A DNA stretch of 64,000 bases, from positions 104,636 to 168,635 of the IMG/VR virus record IMGVR_UViG_3300042385_001265; one strand, 5' to 3'. Under the pieces are notes generated by a model. That model searched no databases. It saw only the letters and a program-made list of their open reading frames with translations, and was not told where the DNA came from. The DNA is from a virus. Every line of letters starts with the position of its first letter. The first letter of the stretch is position 1. The translations under genes and the position numbers were made by a program. Positions 36,245 to 47,300 of this stretch are shown in pieces.

Positions 36245-37123
36245 ATGAGTATAGCAAGAAGATTAGTAACAGCAGCCGGTGGTAGTGAGGTACTACCATT
36301 TCAATTCCAACTAACAGTTGGTGCTGGGCAATTATTTGAATTACCTTTAGTAACTGTTGGTGGTACTCAACCAAAAGTTCAAGTAGGATGGGGTGATGGT
36401 AATTCATCACCTATTATAGAAAGTGTAACTGATATTAATAGATTTCATACATATGCAACCGCTGGTACATATACGGTATCTGTAATTGGTTCACTACCTG
36501 GATTTAGGGTTGATAATAGTACATATAGAGTATTATATACTGCGATACTTGATTGGGGAAATGTTGGATTAAGAAGTATTAACTTTTATGGATGTACAAA
36601 TATAACATCAATACCTGGTGGTGCAATTGGTTTAAGTAGAATAACTCAATTTAACAATACATTTAGGGGTACTGGTATAACATCAATCCCATCTGATTTA
36701 TTTAGTTATTCTCCAATAGTATTGGATTTTATAGATACATTTTCATTTACAAGAATAACATCAGTTCCAAACAATTTATTTGATGAATGTACTTTAGTAA
36801 CATCATTTAACTCAACTTTTAACGCATGTACATCATTAGTGAGTGTACCAAATGAATTATTCAGATATAATACACAAGTAATTAACTTTTCATCTACATT
36901 TAGAAATAATAGAGCGTTAACAAATATACCAACATTTTCATATAATCCAAATGTTACGGTATTTACGAATATATTTAATATGAGTTCCATAACCAATGGT
37001 TCAGCTAGTTGGGGAACTGTTGAAGCACTTTGGTCTAGGTCACCTGAACCATTAGGTACAAACGCATTTAACAATTGTACTGGAATTACAAATTACGCAT
37101 CAATACCTGTAAATTGGAAATAA
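36245..37123 (+). CDS. BspA-type leucine-rich-repeat protein with PKD-like N-terminal domain
   Basis: A 292-residue protein. Residues 20-90 look like a PKD fold (VQVGWGDGNSS ... RFHTYATAGTYTVSVIG). Residues 105-250 contain three to four LRRs of about 26 residues with the BspA/DUF285 pattern (ITSIPSDLFSYSP, ITSVPNNLFDECT, LVSVPNELFRYNT, each followed by xxFxxTF). Such LRRs mediate adhesion in bacterial surface proteins. The gene lies 7 nt after the giant fibre gene and 7 nt before the assembly-chaperone gene, so this could be the receptor-binding tip or a tip adaptor of that fibre (inference). No signal peptide is seen. Confidence 0.75.
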   Translation: MSIARRLVTAAGGSEVLPFQFQLTVGAGQLFELPLVTVGGTQPKVQVGWGDGNSSPIIESVTDINRFHTYATAGTYTVSVIGSLPGFRVDNSTYRVLYTAILDWGNVGLRSINFYGCTNITSIPGGAIGLSRITQFNNTFRGTGITSIPSDLFSYSPIVLDFIDTFSFTRITSVPNNLFDECTLVTSFNSTFNACTSLVSVPNELFRYNTQVINFSSTFRNNRALTNIPTFSYNPNVTVFTNIFNMSSITNGSASWGTVEALWSRSPEPLGTNAFNNCTGITNYASIPVNWK

Positions 37124-37130
37124 TAAAGAT

Positions 37131-37583
37131 ATGTATTTAAAATTAGAAAACGGAAATATAAGATATCCTTACACAATTAGTGAACTTAAATTGGAAAATC
37201 CAAATACAAGTTTCCCTGCGGTGTTAACTAATGAGGTATTAGAATCATTTGATGTATATTATGTAGAAGCTACTGAATATACTGATGATTATACAAAAAA
37301 CATAGAGGAAGGTACTCCAATCCTATCCGATTCATCATATATTCAAGTTTGGAATATAACCGATGCAACTGAATCAGAAATTTCAGTAAAACTTGAAGAA
37401 AAATGGGTAGAAATTAGAATTATGAGAGATGCTTTATTAGCACAATCAGATTGGACCCAATTTCAAGACTCACCTATAAGTGGTACTACTTTAGTTGAGT
37501 GGCAAACATATAGACAATCTTTAAGAGATGTAACATCTCAACAAAATCCATATAATTTAAGCTGGCCGGCTAAACCAATGTAG
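37131..37583 (+). CDS. tail fibre assembly chaperone-like protein
   Basis: A 150-residue protein with the C-terminal signature of Phage_tail_APC-type proteins (RDALLAQSDWTQFQDSP ... WQTYRQSLRDVT ... NPYNLSWPAKP). The N-terminal half is a small beta domain (YLKLENGNIRYPYTISELKL). Such proteins help fibres trimerise or stay on the virion as small accessory parts. It follows the giant fibre and LRR genes, and the operon ends here before the promoter at 37599. Confidence 0.7.
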   Translation: MYLKLENGNIRYPYTISELKLENPNTSFPAVLTNEVLESFDVYYVEATEYTDDYTKNIEEGTPILSDSSYIQVWNITDATESEISVKLEEKWVEIRIMRDALLAQSDWTQFQDSPISGTTLVEWQTYRQSLRDVTSQQNPYNLSWPAKPM

Positions 37584-37598
37584 TAAAAGAAATTTGTT

Positions 37599-37608
37599 TA
37601 TATTTATA
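37599..37608 (+). promoter_or_regulatory. putative late promoter of the second giant-fibre operon
   Basis: An exact TATATTTATA box, 26 nt before the ATG at 37635 and after the stop at 37583. A TTTG directly precedes it, without the 20-nt spacing of host-type promoters. Confidence 0.6.
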
Positions 37609-37634
37609 CCTATAAAGAATGGAATAAATAGCAA

Positions 37635-37955
37635 ATGAGAATAGATGCACCAAGTTTTTCGGGCTCAATTAACCAAGCACCTTCCGCATATGCAACCCTA
37701 AGTGGTTCATTTACTGGAAGTTTTACTGGTTCCTTTAAGGGAGATATTGAAGTAACAACTGCTGAATTTACTAACCTAAGTGTAAAAGATAGTTTACGAT
37801 TAGGGTATGATAAAGGTAATACTACTCAATATGTATTGGTATCAAGTGGCTCTATTGCGGTTTCTGGTTCGATAGATTTACAAGGCGGTTCATTTAATGT
37901 GGATGGTGTAAATGTATTGGATTCAGCGATAGCATTTGCGATTGCATTGGGATAA
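37635..37955 (+). CDS. small fibre-related protein
   Basis: A 106-residue protein made of fibre-type sequence: SFSGSINQAP, LSGSFTGSFTGSFKGDIEV, then SSGSIAVSGSIDLQGGSFNV. It shares the GSFxGD motif with both giant fibres but lacks any large module. It starts the transcription unit of the 3927-aa fibre and could be an accessory or N-terminal attachment subunit. It is also consistent with a remnant split from a longer fibre gene; no direct evidence decides this. Confidence 0.6.
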   Translation: MRIDAPSFSGSINQAPSAYATLSGSFTGSFTGSFKGDIEVTTAEFTNLSVKDSLRLGYDKGNTTQYVLVSSGSIAVSGSIDLQGGSFNVDGVNVLDSAIAFAIALG

Positions 37956-37966
37956 AAAAATAAAAT

Positions 37967-38299
37967 ATGGCAAATACATTTAAAAATAGTGTTAAAGGAC
38001 CAGCCGGAACGGGTGGTTTAAGTGTTTATACGACTCCATCCAATGCTGTTGCAACGGTAATTGGGGTTAGTGTAGCAAATATTGTTGCTCAAAACATCAA
38101 CGTTGATGTTCAGATAACTGATAACTCAGCTGGGGTAACAAAATATTTAATTAAAGGAGTATTAATTCCACAAGGTTCATCAACTATTTTAGTAGGTGGT
38201 GACCAAAAAGTAGTATTAGAAGCAAATGACTCTATTACTGTAACATCATCGGTGAACACATCAGCTGATGTTGTAGTATCAGTATTAGAAATTACATAA
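37967..38299 (+). CDS. fibre adaptor protein, paralogous to the N-terminal domain at 23370
   Basis: A 110-residue beta-sandwich-like protein: LSVYTTPSNAVATVIGVSVA, then NINVDVQITD, LIKGVLIPQGSSTI, VVLEANDSITVTSS. The overall pattern is shared with many phage virion proteins of about this size, often close to fibre or capsid genes. The VYTTPS segment matches VYTTPSGVSTIILSTQV in the protein at 23370. It ends 12 nt before the 3927-aa fibre gene, so it may attach or cap that fibre. Confidence 0.65.
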   Translation: MANTFKNSVKGPAGTGGLSVYTTPSNAVATVIGVSVANIVAQNINVDVQITDNSAGVTKYLIKGVLIPQGSSTILVGGDQKVVLEANDSITVTSSVNTSADVVVSVLEIT

Positions 38300-38311
38300 A
38301 TATAAAGATTA

Positions 38312-41300
38312 ATGAAGTACGCAGGTAAGAATCCAAATGGTATTAATCAGGTCAGTCAAAGTTTACTATCGGTTGATGTAAACGGAGTACAGCAATTAAC
38401 GGTATCAACGGCATCGTTAGATATCAACACTAAATTATCAGTTACTAATGGTGTTTTGGCATCATCATATACTGGTTCTGCTTTTAGTGGTAGTAAATTT
38501 GTTGGTTCTCAATTTTCCGGCTCATTCTCTGGTTCATTTAGTGGTGATGGTTCAAATTTAACCAAAATTCCATTTGAAGGATTAACCGCAGATGCACAAT
38601 CTAAAATTCAAAGTGGAGATGGGACAGCTAGAATATCAAATAATAAACTTTCTATAAATGTTAATACTGATATAACCGGTTCTTTATTAACTACTGGAAC
38701 GGTATCGGCATCTTTCTTAGCTGGAGATGGTTCAAACATAACAAATATATCAGCGGCATCGATTGGTGATATTAATCGATTAAAATCAGGTTCAGCAACC
38801 GCAACCATTTCTCCTAATAAAGGATTAGAAGTAAATGTAGGAATCGTAACTGAAAAATATTTAGGAGTTAGTGGTTCTGCTCAAATAGCTGGTAATTTAA
38901 ATGTAGATGGTACAACAACTTTAAAAAGTTTAAATGTAGCAGGTACAATTACCGCAACTGAATTAAAAACAACATACATATCTTCATCAATAATATTTTC
39001 ATCTGGTTCCAATAAATTTGGTGACCAATCTTCGGATACGCATGAATTTACTGGTTCGTTAAGAGTTAAAGATACAATACAAATACCATCATATACATCA
39101 AACCCAGTATCTGGTAAAGTTGGTGAAATATATTATAACACTTCAGATACTAACATATATCGTTGGACTGGATTGATATGGGAACCTGCGGCTGGTACGG
39201 CTGGTACATCAGGTACGAGTGGTACTTCAGGTACTTCAGGTACGTCTGGGACAAGTGGTACTTCTGGGACAAGTGGTAGTAGTGGTTCTTCTGGAGCTAG
39301 TGGTTCAAGTGGAAGTAGTGGTTCAAGTGGAAGTAGTGGAACATCTGGGACAAGTGGAACATCTGGTAGTGGTGGAACATCTGGTAGTGGTGGTTCATCT
39401 GGTACAAGCGGAAGTAGTGGTACGAGAGGAACTAGTGGTTCATCTGGAACTTCTGGGACATCTGGTACAAGCGGAAGTAGTGGAAGTAGTGGAAGTAGCG
39501 GTACATCTGGAACTTCTGGAACAAGTGGAACTTCAGGTTCATCTGGTTCAAGTGGATTCGGTTCAAGCGGAACATCTGGAAGTGGTGGAACATCTGGTAC
39601 AAGTGGTACACGTGGTACCTCTGGTTCTTCTGGAACCTCTGGTTCATCTGGAACATCGGGTTCTTCTGGAATAAGTGGTTCGTCTGGAACATCAGCAACA
39701 AGCGGAAGTGGTGGTACATCCGCAACAAGCGGAAGTAGTGGTTCAAGTGGAAGTAGTGGAACATCTGGTTCATCTGGTTCATCGGGAACGAGTGGTACTT
39801 CTGGAACAAGAGGAACTTCGGGAACTTCAGGAACTTCTGGGACTAGTGGGATATCTGGTTCGTCTGGTTCTTCTGGTTCTTCTGGAACATCTGGAACATC
39901 TGGAATATCTGGTTCAAGTGGTAGTAGTGGTTCAAGTGGAAGCTCGGGAACTTCTGGAACAAGTGGTACTCGTGGTACTTCTGGAACGAGTGGTATAGAT
40001 GGAGTTGTTGGAGATGGTGGTACATCAGGTTCGTCTGGGAGTAGCGGTAGTAGCGGAACCTCTGGAAGTAGTGGTTCTTCTGGAACCTCTGGAACTAGCG
40101 GTTCATCAGGTACAAATTCAACGGCTGGTACGGGTGGAACGTCTGGTTCATCTGGAAGTAGTGGTTCATCTGGTACAAGTGGAACGAGTGGAACTTCAGG
40201 TTCTTCTGGGACAAGTGGAAGTAGTGGTTCTTCTGGAACATCTGGTTCTTCTGGAAGTAGTGGAACATCTGGAACATCTGGAACGAGTGGAATAAATGGA
40301 TTAATAGGAAGTAGTGGTACAGGTGGAACTGCTGGAACTGGTGGTACATCTGGAAGTAGTGGTTCGTCTGGAACATCTGGCACAAGCGGAACTTCTGGAA
40401 CATCTGGTACAAGCGGAACTTCTGGAACAAGAGGTACTGCTGGTAGTGGTGGTTCAAGTGGTTCTTCTGGAAGTAGTGGAACATCTGGAACGAGTGGAAC
40501 ATCTGGTTCTTCTGGAAGTAGTGGAACTTCTGGGACAAGTGGAAGTAGTGGAACTTCTGGGACAAGTGGAAGTAGTGGAACTTCTGGAACAAGGGGTACT
40601 GCTGGTAGTGGTGGTTCATCTGGGACTAGTGGAAGTAGTGGAACATCTGGAAGTAGTGGAACTTCTGGTTCGTCTGGTTCAAGTGGAACTTCTGGAACGA
40701 GTGGAACTTCTGGAACGAGTGGAACATCTGGTAGTAGTGGAACATCTGGTTCATCTGGTGTATTAGCATTAACTGGTACAACTGATAATGGTGTAATCAC
40801 ATTAAACGGAACTGCACCAAACGCAACCGTTGAAAGTAATTTAAGATTCGATGGTACTACATTAGCAGTAACTGGTAACGCTACAATTAGTGGTGACCTT
40901 ACTGTAAGTGGTACAACAACATATATTAATACAACAACTCTTAATGTAGGTGATAATATCATTACATTAAATGCAGATATTGGAGCAGCAACTGCACCAA
41001 CTGAAAATGCTGGTATAGAAGTTAAGAGAGGAAACGCAGCAACAAAACAATTTTATTGGAACGAATCAACTGATAGATGGTACGCTGATTCTGATTTACA
41101 ATCTGCTGGTAATTTATATGGTACTCAAATAGATACTGGGCAAGGATTAACTGAAGTTCATTTGATGAACCAAAACGTTCGTACATCTGATACTATAACA
41201 TTTGCTAGACTAAATCTTACAACAACAGGTAATGATTATTATTTTGCAGCAAATGGATTGACAATGACAAGTATCTCAACTGGTGAAACCATTTGGAGAA

Positions 41301-44300
41301 ACTTATCATCTTTACGTTTTACTGATAATAATGATTGGGATTATAATAGTTGGGCAGGATTAAAATTCATAAACGCATCTAAGAGAATTGTATTGGGTGT
41401 AGGGGGTAATGTTTTTACAGCAAACTCAGCACAAACTGGTAACTTATTGTTGGATAGAATTGATACAATGTATTTATTCGATACAACTTATTATTTAAAC
41501 ACCGGTACTTCAAACTTAAACTCATTAACATTAGCTGGTAATTTAGTAGCAGCTCAAGTTAATACTGGGCAAGGATTAACCGAAGTTCATTTGATGAACC
41601 AAAATGTTAGAACTACTGATAGTGTAACTTTTGCAAATATAACTGGTAATACAATTTATGTAGGTGGTGGCACTACATATTTTATTAATAATGATATATC
41701 TCGATTAAATTATATAAATGCTAATGCTTTCGCACAAGAGCAAGGTAGTGTATTAAAAATAACATATCCAAATGGAGGTACATTAAATAATAGTACATCA
41801 TCCGTAACTGGAGCAATAAAGATACGACTTCCTCAATCGTGGACAAACACTATGATGGAGTTAAAAGTTCGTATTTACAATTATAGTGGAGATACTTATT
41901 GGGAATACTCAATGGGTGGATATAATTATTCACCATCAACATCTTGGATTAATACAAATGCAAGTGTTGCTGGGGCAGCTGGGGCACCTGCATATACTGT
42001 TAGATTTGCACATGATGGTACTTATTGTACAATATTCATCGGTGAATTAGCAACAACTTGGTCATACCCTAAAATAGTTGTTACTGAGTTTATTGGTGGA
42101 CATTCAAACTTCGCTGTATCTCAATGGGATGGTGATTGGGCTCTATCATTTGAAACAACATCATTTGGTACTGTAACATCCACTAAAACTCCAACATTAA
42201 GAACTGGTAATTTTATAGCAGATGGTACAATAAGTGGTACATCGATAGATACTGGACAAGGTTCAACTGAAGTTCATTTAATGAACCAAAACATTCGTAC
42301 AACGGATGATGTTACTTTTTCTACGATAAGAGGTACTAATTTTAGAGCATCAAACGCGTATTACTTAGGTGAAAATAATTTTTATCTTAATTTAACAAAT
42401 GGTGGTTGGTATTCTAATGTAAGGATTGCATCTGAAGTAGATATGAGGGCACCTATATTCTATGATACGGATAATACTGCATATTATACAAATCCTGCTG
42501 GACTTTCTGTACTTAGCCATATCCAATTAGTAAATAACTGGGCTAACACTACTCCTAATGATGGTGCAATAAATATTAGAGGACAGTATCCATCTATGAC
42601 ATTTAGAAATACTATATCCAATAATATGTGGTTAAGACATATGGATGGTAGTGGTGATATACAACATTATTTTGCATCTGGCGTTGATAGTACTTCTTGG
42701 AGTATAAGACACTCAATGTTTACAAATGGTAGATTCTTCTCAGCTGAAAGCATGAGAACACCAATATTTTATGATTCAGATAATACCGCATACTATTTAG
42801 ATGCAGCTAGTACTTCAAATATAAATGAAATAGTATCAGTAAGAGGGCAGTTTAGAAAAGCACAAACAAACAACAATTATACTACCGCTGCTTTATGGAC
42901 TGAATCATATAGCACTACAACCACTGGTATTGCTTTTCACATTAGTGGTGTTGTTGGTAAGTATTTGGAAATGCGTACTGATGGTATTCTTTATTGGGAA
43001 AATGAAAAAGTTTGGACAGGTAGTACAGATGGTGCTGGTTCTGGATTAGATGCAGATTTATTAGATGGTCAACAAGGGACATATTATGACCATAGAATAT
43101 ATACTTCTACTGGAAATATTGCTGGTTCTTTTTTAGGAGGACATTATTCATCTGGGGGAACTGAAAAACCTAACTCAGCTACATTCGGAGCTGGTAAGTT
43201 AAAGGTAGCCATGCTTAGTAACGGAAACCTTGGATTTGGTGGAAGTTGGAATGATGTTCTATGGATGTCAACTTATAATGGTGGTGATGTTAAACAAAGT
43301 TACGCAATTGTTGGAGATAAGTATGGTGATAACCTATGGTTCTCAAGACAAGCATTTGATTCTGCAACTTGGGGTACTGGTAGAAGATTGTGGCATAGTG
43401 GGGATACTACCATATCAACAACAGGTGATATGCGTTCTCCAATTTTCTATGATTCGGATGATACAACATATAGAATTGATGGAAATAGTACATCTGTTCT
43501 TAATAACTTAAATATTGCTGGAACTCTTACTGTAAATGGTACAATAAATTTAGGTAATGATTTCCAAATCGGTGATTATAAATATTTTGGAATCAATAAC
43601 TTAGGTGCATCTGCAACTCAAGCTAGAAGATTTGAAGTTGCACGAATTGGTATTGATTTTAATGATTGGAACTCTGTTGGTTTATTTGAAGTTGAACTTT
43701 CGGAAAATTACTACGATAAAGGTTTAAGAAAAAGATATATAGTTTCTTATGGATATGTTTCTGCAGCATCAGTTCAATTAGTTGAAGCAAATGGTATAGG
43801 TTCAAATCACTTCCAAGTAACTATTGGTTCTGAAGTAGTTGTAAGTGGTGACCATAGATACATTCCTGTATATGTTGATGTTAGATATTACTCATCAGTT
43901 GATGCTCTTATTAGAACTACACGAAGTATTACTACCAATACAAATAGTGCAATTGGTGCGGTTTATATTAACACATCACCTTCTGCAACTAACATTTCCG
44001 ATTTTACGGCAGATAGTATTGTATATCCAACTTCAGGTCAATTCGGTATTGCTGCACCAACATTCTACGATTCGGATAATACATCATATTATATAGACCC
44101 ATCTAATGGAGCAAATGGAATTTCTGCTAATTTACAGGGTAGAATTCAAGTTGGTACATTTAATAATTCTCAAACTAATACTGGTGAGGCTTGGATTGGT
44201 AGAGCATCTGATAGAGCAGCCGGTGTATTAACTGTACAATTAGGTGGTGGTGCAGGTAGATATTTAGAAGTAGTAGATAATGCTTGGACTACTGTTGAGT

Positions 44301-47300
44301 TTAGTGTAAATGATAGTGGTGTTGCTACTGCAGCAGCAAGTTTTAGAGCACCTATATTCTATGATTCGAATAATACATCATATTATTTAGACCCTACATC
44401 AACAACATCGTTAAGAACTGTTGGTAGTTGGAGAAGTGATTCATCTACATGGGATGGTGAATTTAGTGGTAAGATTCAATATCATTCTAATAATTGGTAT
44501 TTCCAAGCTGCTGGAGACTGGATTTGGAGAAATTCAGGTGGTAGTAACGTAATTTATGGTAACCAAAGTGGTGAATTGACTGCAACTGGGAACATGCGTT
44601 CACCTATATTCTACGATTCTGATAATACTGGGTATTATACAAATCCAGCAGGAACATCTCGTATGAATGGAATTGCATTTGATGCAGCATCGCCTGTATA
44701 TAGTGTAACCGCTGGAACATCATATCAACAACATTTTCAAATTAGAGAAGCAGGTGCTAGTGGTGCAAATGGTTCGGCCATTGCATACGCACCATCAATT
44801 GGTTTCCATTGGAGTGGTGTAGTTGCATCCAATATTACAATGGAAGCAAGTGGTAGAATTTCAATAAGAAATAATCCGGGTACATCATATGAAAATTTGG
44901 TTGCTAACAATATGTACGCATATGCATTCTATGATGAAAATAATACTGGATATTACTTAGACCCTGCATCTACTTCTGTACTAAACGCAATTAGATTGGG
45001 TACATCTGCAAATAATTCTACATTATCTGGAGCTGGTGATTGGGGTGTTAGATTTACTACAGACGTTGGATACATACAAATAGGACCTGCAAATAGTTCA
45101 TATGCTCATATCTATACGGATAGAGGTAATTTCTATATGAACGTAAATGACCTTTATCTAAATGGAAACCTTGTACCCGCATTTGGATATAATAGAGGTA
45201 GTGGTAACTTATTTGCAGCAATTTATTATGATGCAAATAATACTAATTATTATATAGATGGAGCATCAACATCAAACCTAAATGATTTACAAACTGCGGG
45301 AAGAGTTGTAATTGGTGGTAACTTTAGTAATAACGCATACAATTCAGTAGGTTCTGCTAGATTACATTTTGGAGGAGGTAACTCTGATGCAAATGATAAC
45401 TATTACATAGGTACTAATATAGAAGGTTATGGTGGTTCATATACTAAATTAGATTTAAGATGGCATACTGGTATCCGTATGGGTGCACAACCTGGATATG
45501 GTGGTATTCGTTTTTATGATACTGAAGATTTAGGTACGCTTATATTCTCAATTGGTACTGGTGATGCACATGTTAGGGTAACTAATAATTTATATGTAAA
45601 TGGATACACTTATTTAGGAAATGGTAACGCTGATGAAACTCATATTAATGATACTTTAAGAGTTGGTGCAACCGATAGTGGTGATTCTCATTTCTATTTT
45701 GGAGAAGATTCATCATCTTGGTATGGTGACCATTGGTATTGGGATTCTGGATATAATGTTTATAGATATAGTAGATTCGCTGGAACTGATTCCCTAATTC
45801 ACTACCATGATACGAGAGATACTACTAGAATTACATATGCTAGAAATATTGTATTTGATGATTTCGGAAAAGGTATAGTTGGTAACTATTCAGCAGAGAG
45901 ATTACAATTGGTATTTGCTATGGGTGATTCATACAAACCAAATACGGCAGGTACATCAACGGCAAATATGTATGGTATTGGTTGGTCACATCCAAACGCA
46001 GGTGGATTAGGTGGAGCTAATAATCTTAATGACCACGGTTTATTGATTATCAATAATGGTACATTTAGAGCAGCAATTTCATCTAGAATTGTGGCATCTG
46101 AAGAAGTAAGAGGTACATTATTTAGAGATTACAATGATAGTGGGTATTATTTAGACCCTAATACAACTGGAATTTCTTTAAGAATAGGTGGAACTGTTCA
46201 TTCAGGTGGAGCATTTAGTAGTGATGGTTATTCATCATCATCACCAAACGTTGTGACACGAATAACTGCACCACAAGGAGCAGCATTTTCATCAGATGGT
46301 TCTACTGGAGCTATTAGAATTAAATTACCATTTAGGGGAAATAACCCTATGTGGACTATGAAGGTTCGAATTTATAATTACTCTACTAACCAAACATCAG
46401 AATATCTATTAGGTAATTATGCTTATGACCAAGGTGGTTATAACTCATCTGCTACTTTTATAGGTGGAGCAAGTGCAACTGCACATACTGTAAGATTTGG
46501 TAATCAGGACGGAGTTGATTGTGTTTGGATAGGTGAAACAAATACTGGATGGAGTTATCCGGTAGTTAGTGTTATTGATTTTACATCTGGATTTAGAAGT
46601 TCAAACGCTGATTCACAATCTAGAAATTGGAATATAGCAGTAGTAACATCATTTGGTACAGTCCAAACTGCAATAACGCCTGAAATTAGATTATCTAATA
46701 CATACGCTCCTACATTTAGAGCTGATACGGATATGAGGGCACCAATTTATTATGATACCAACACTGCGTATTATATAAATGGTGATGGTGCATCAAACCT
46801 AAATACTCTACAAACTTATTCATATCAAGGTAATGGTAACGTAGGTGGAACTGGAAACGCATCTTGGCATCCATCTGGTATCTATTCAGCTGGTTATAAC
46901 TGGTTGTATGGTGGTATCAATATGAATGGTGGCACATTAGATGGAGCAGGTCCAATTTATGGTACTATATATTATGATAGAAATGATTCAGGATATTATG
47001 CAGACCCTGCATCAACATCTAATTTTTATAATTTAAATTTAACTGGAGCTAAACATACCTACCTTACTATAAACCCTGGTAACGGATGGGAAGCAATGGT
47101 TCGTTATATTGGTGGTAGTGGTAGTAGTTGGTATGTTGGTAAACGTACATCAACTCAATTGTTAGGTAGTACTGATGCATTCCATATGTATTCTGAAACT
47201 GCCGGTAGAACAGTTGGTGGATATGATACTGCTGGTAATCATTACGCATATGGTTCATCAAGAGCTACTATATTCTATGATATAGATGATACTACATATT

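Noticed and set aside
39133-40962. A 609-residue minus-strand ORF of the same composition
   Set aside because: Same cause: it mirrors the second collagen-like block and its flanks in the + strand gene.
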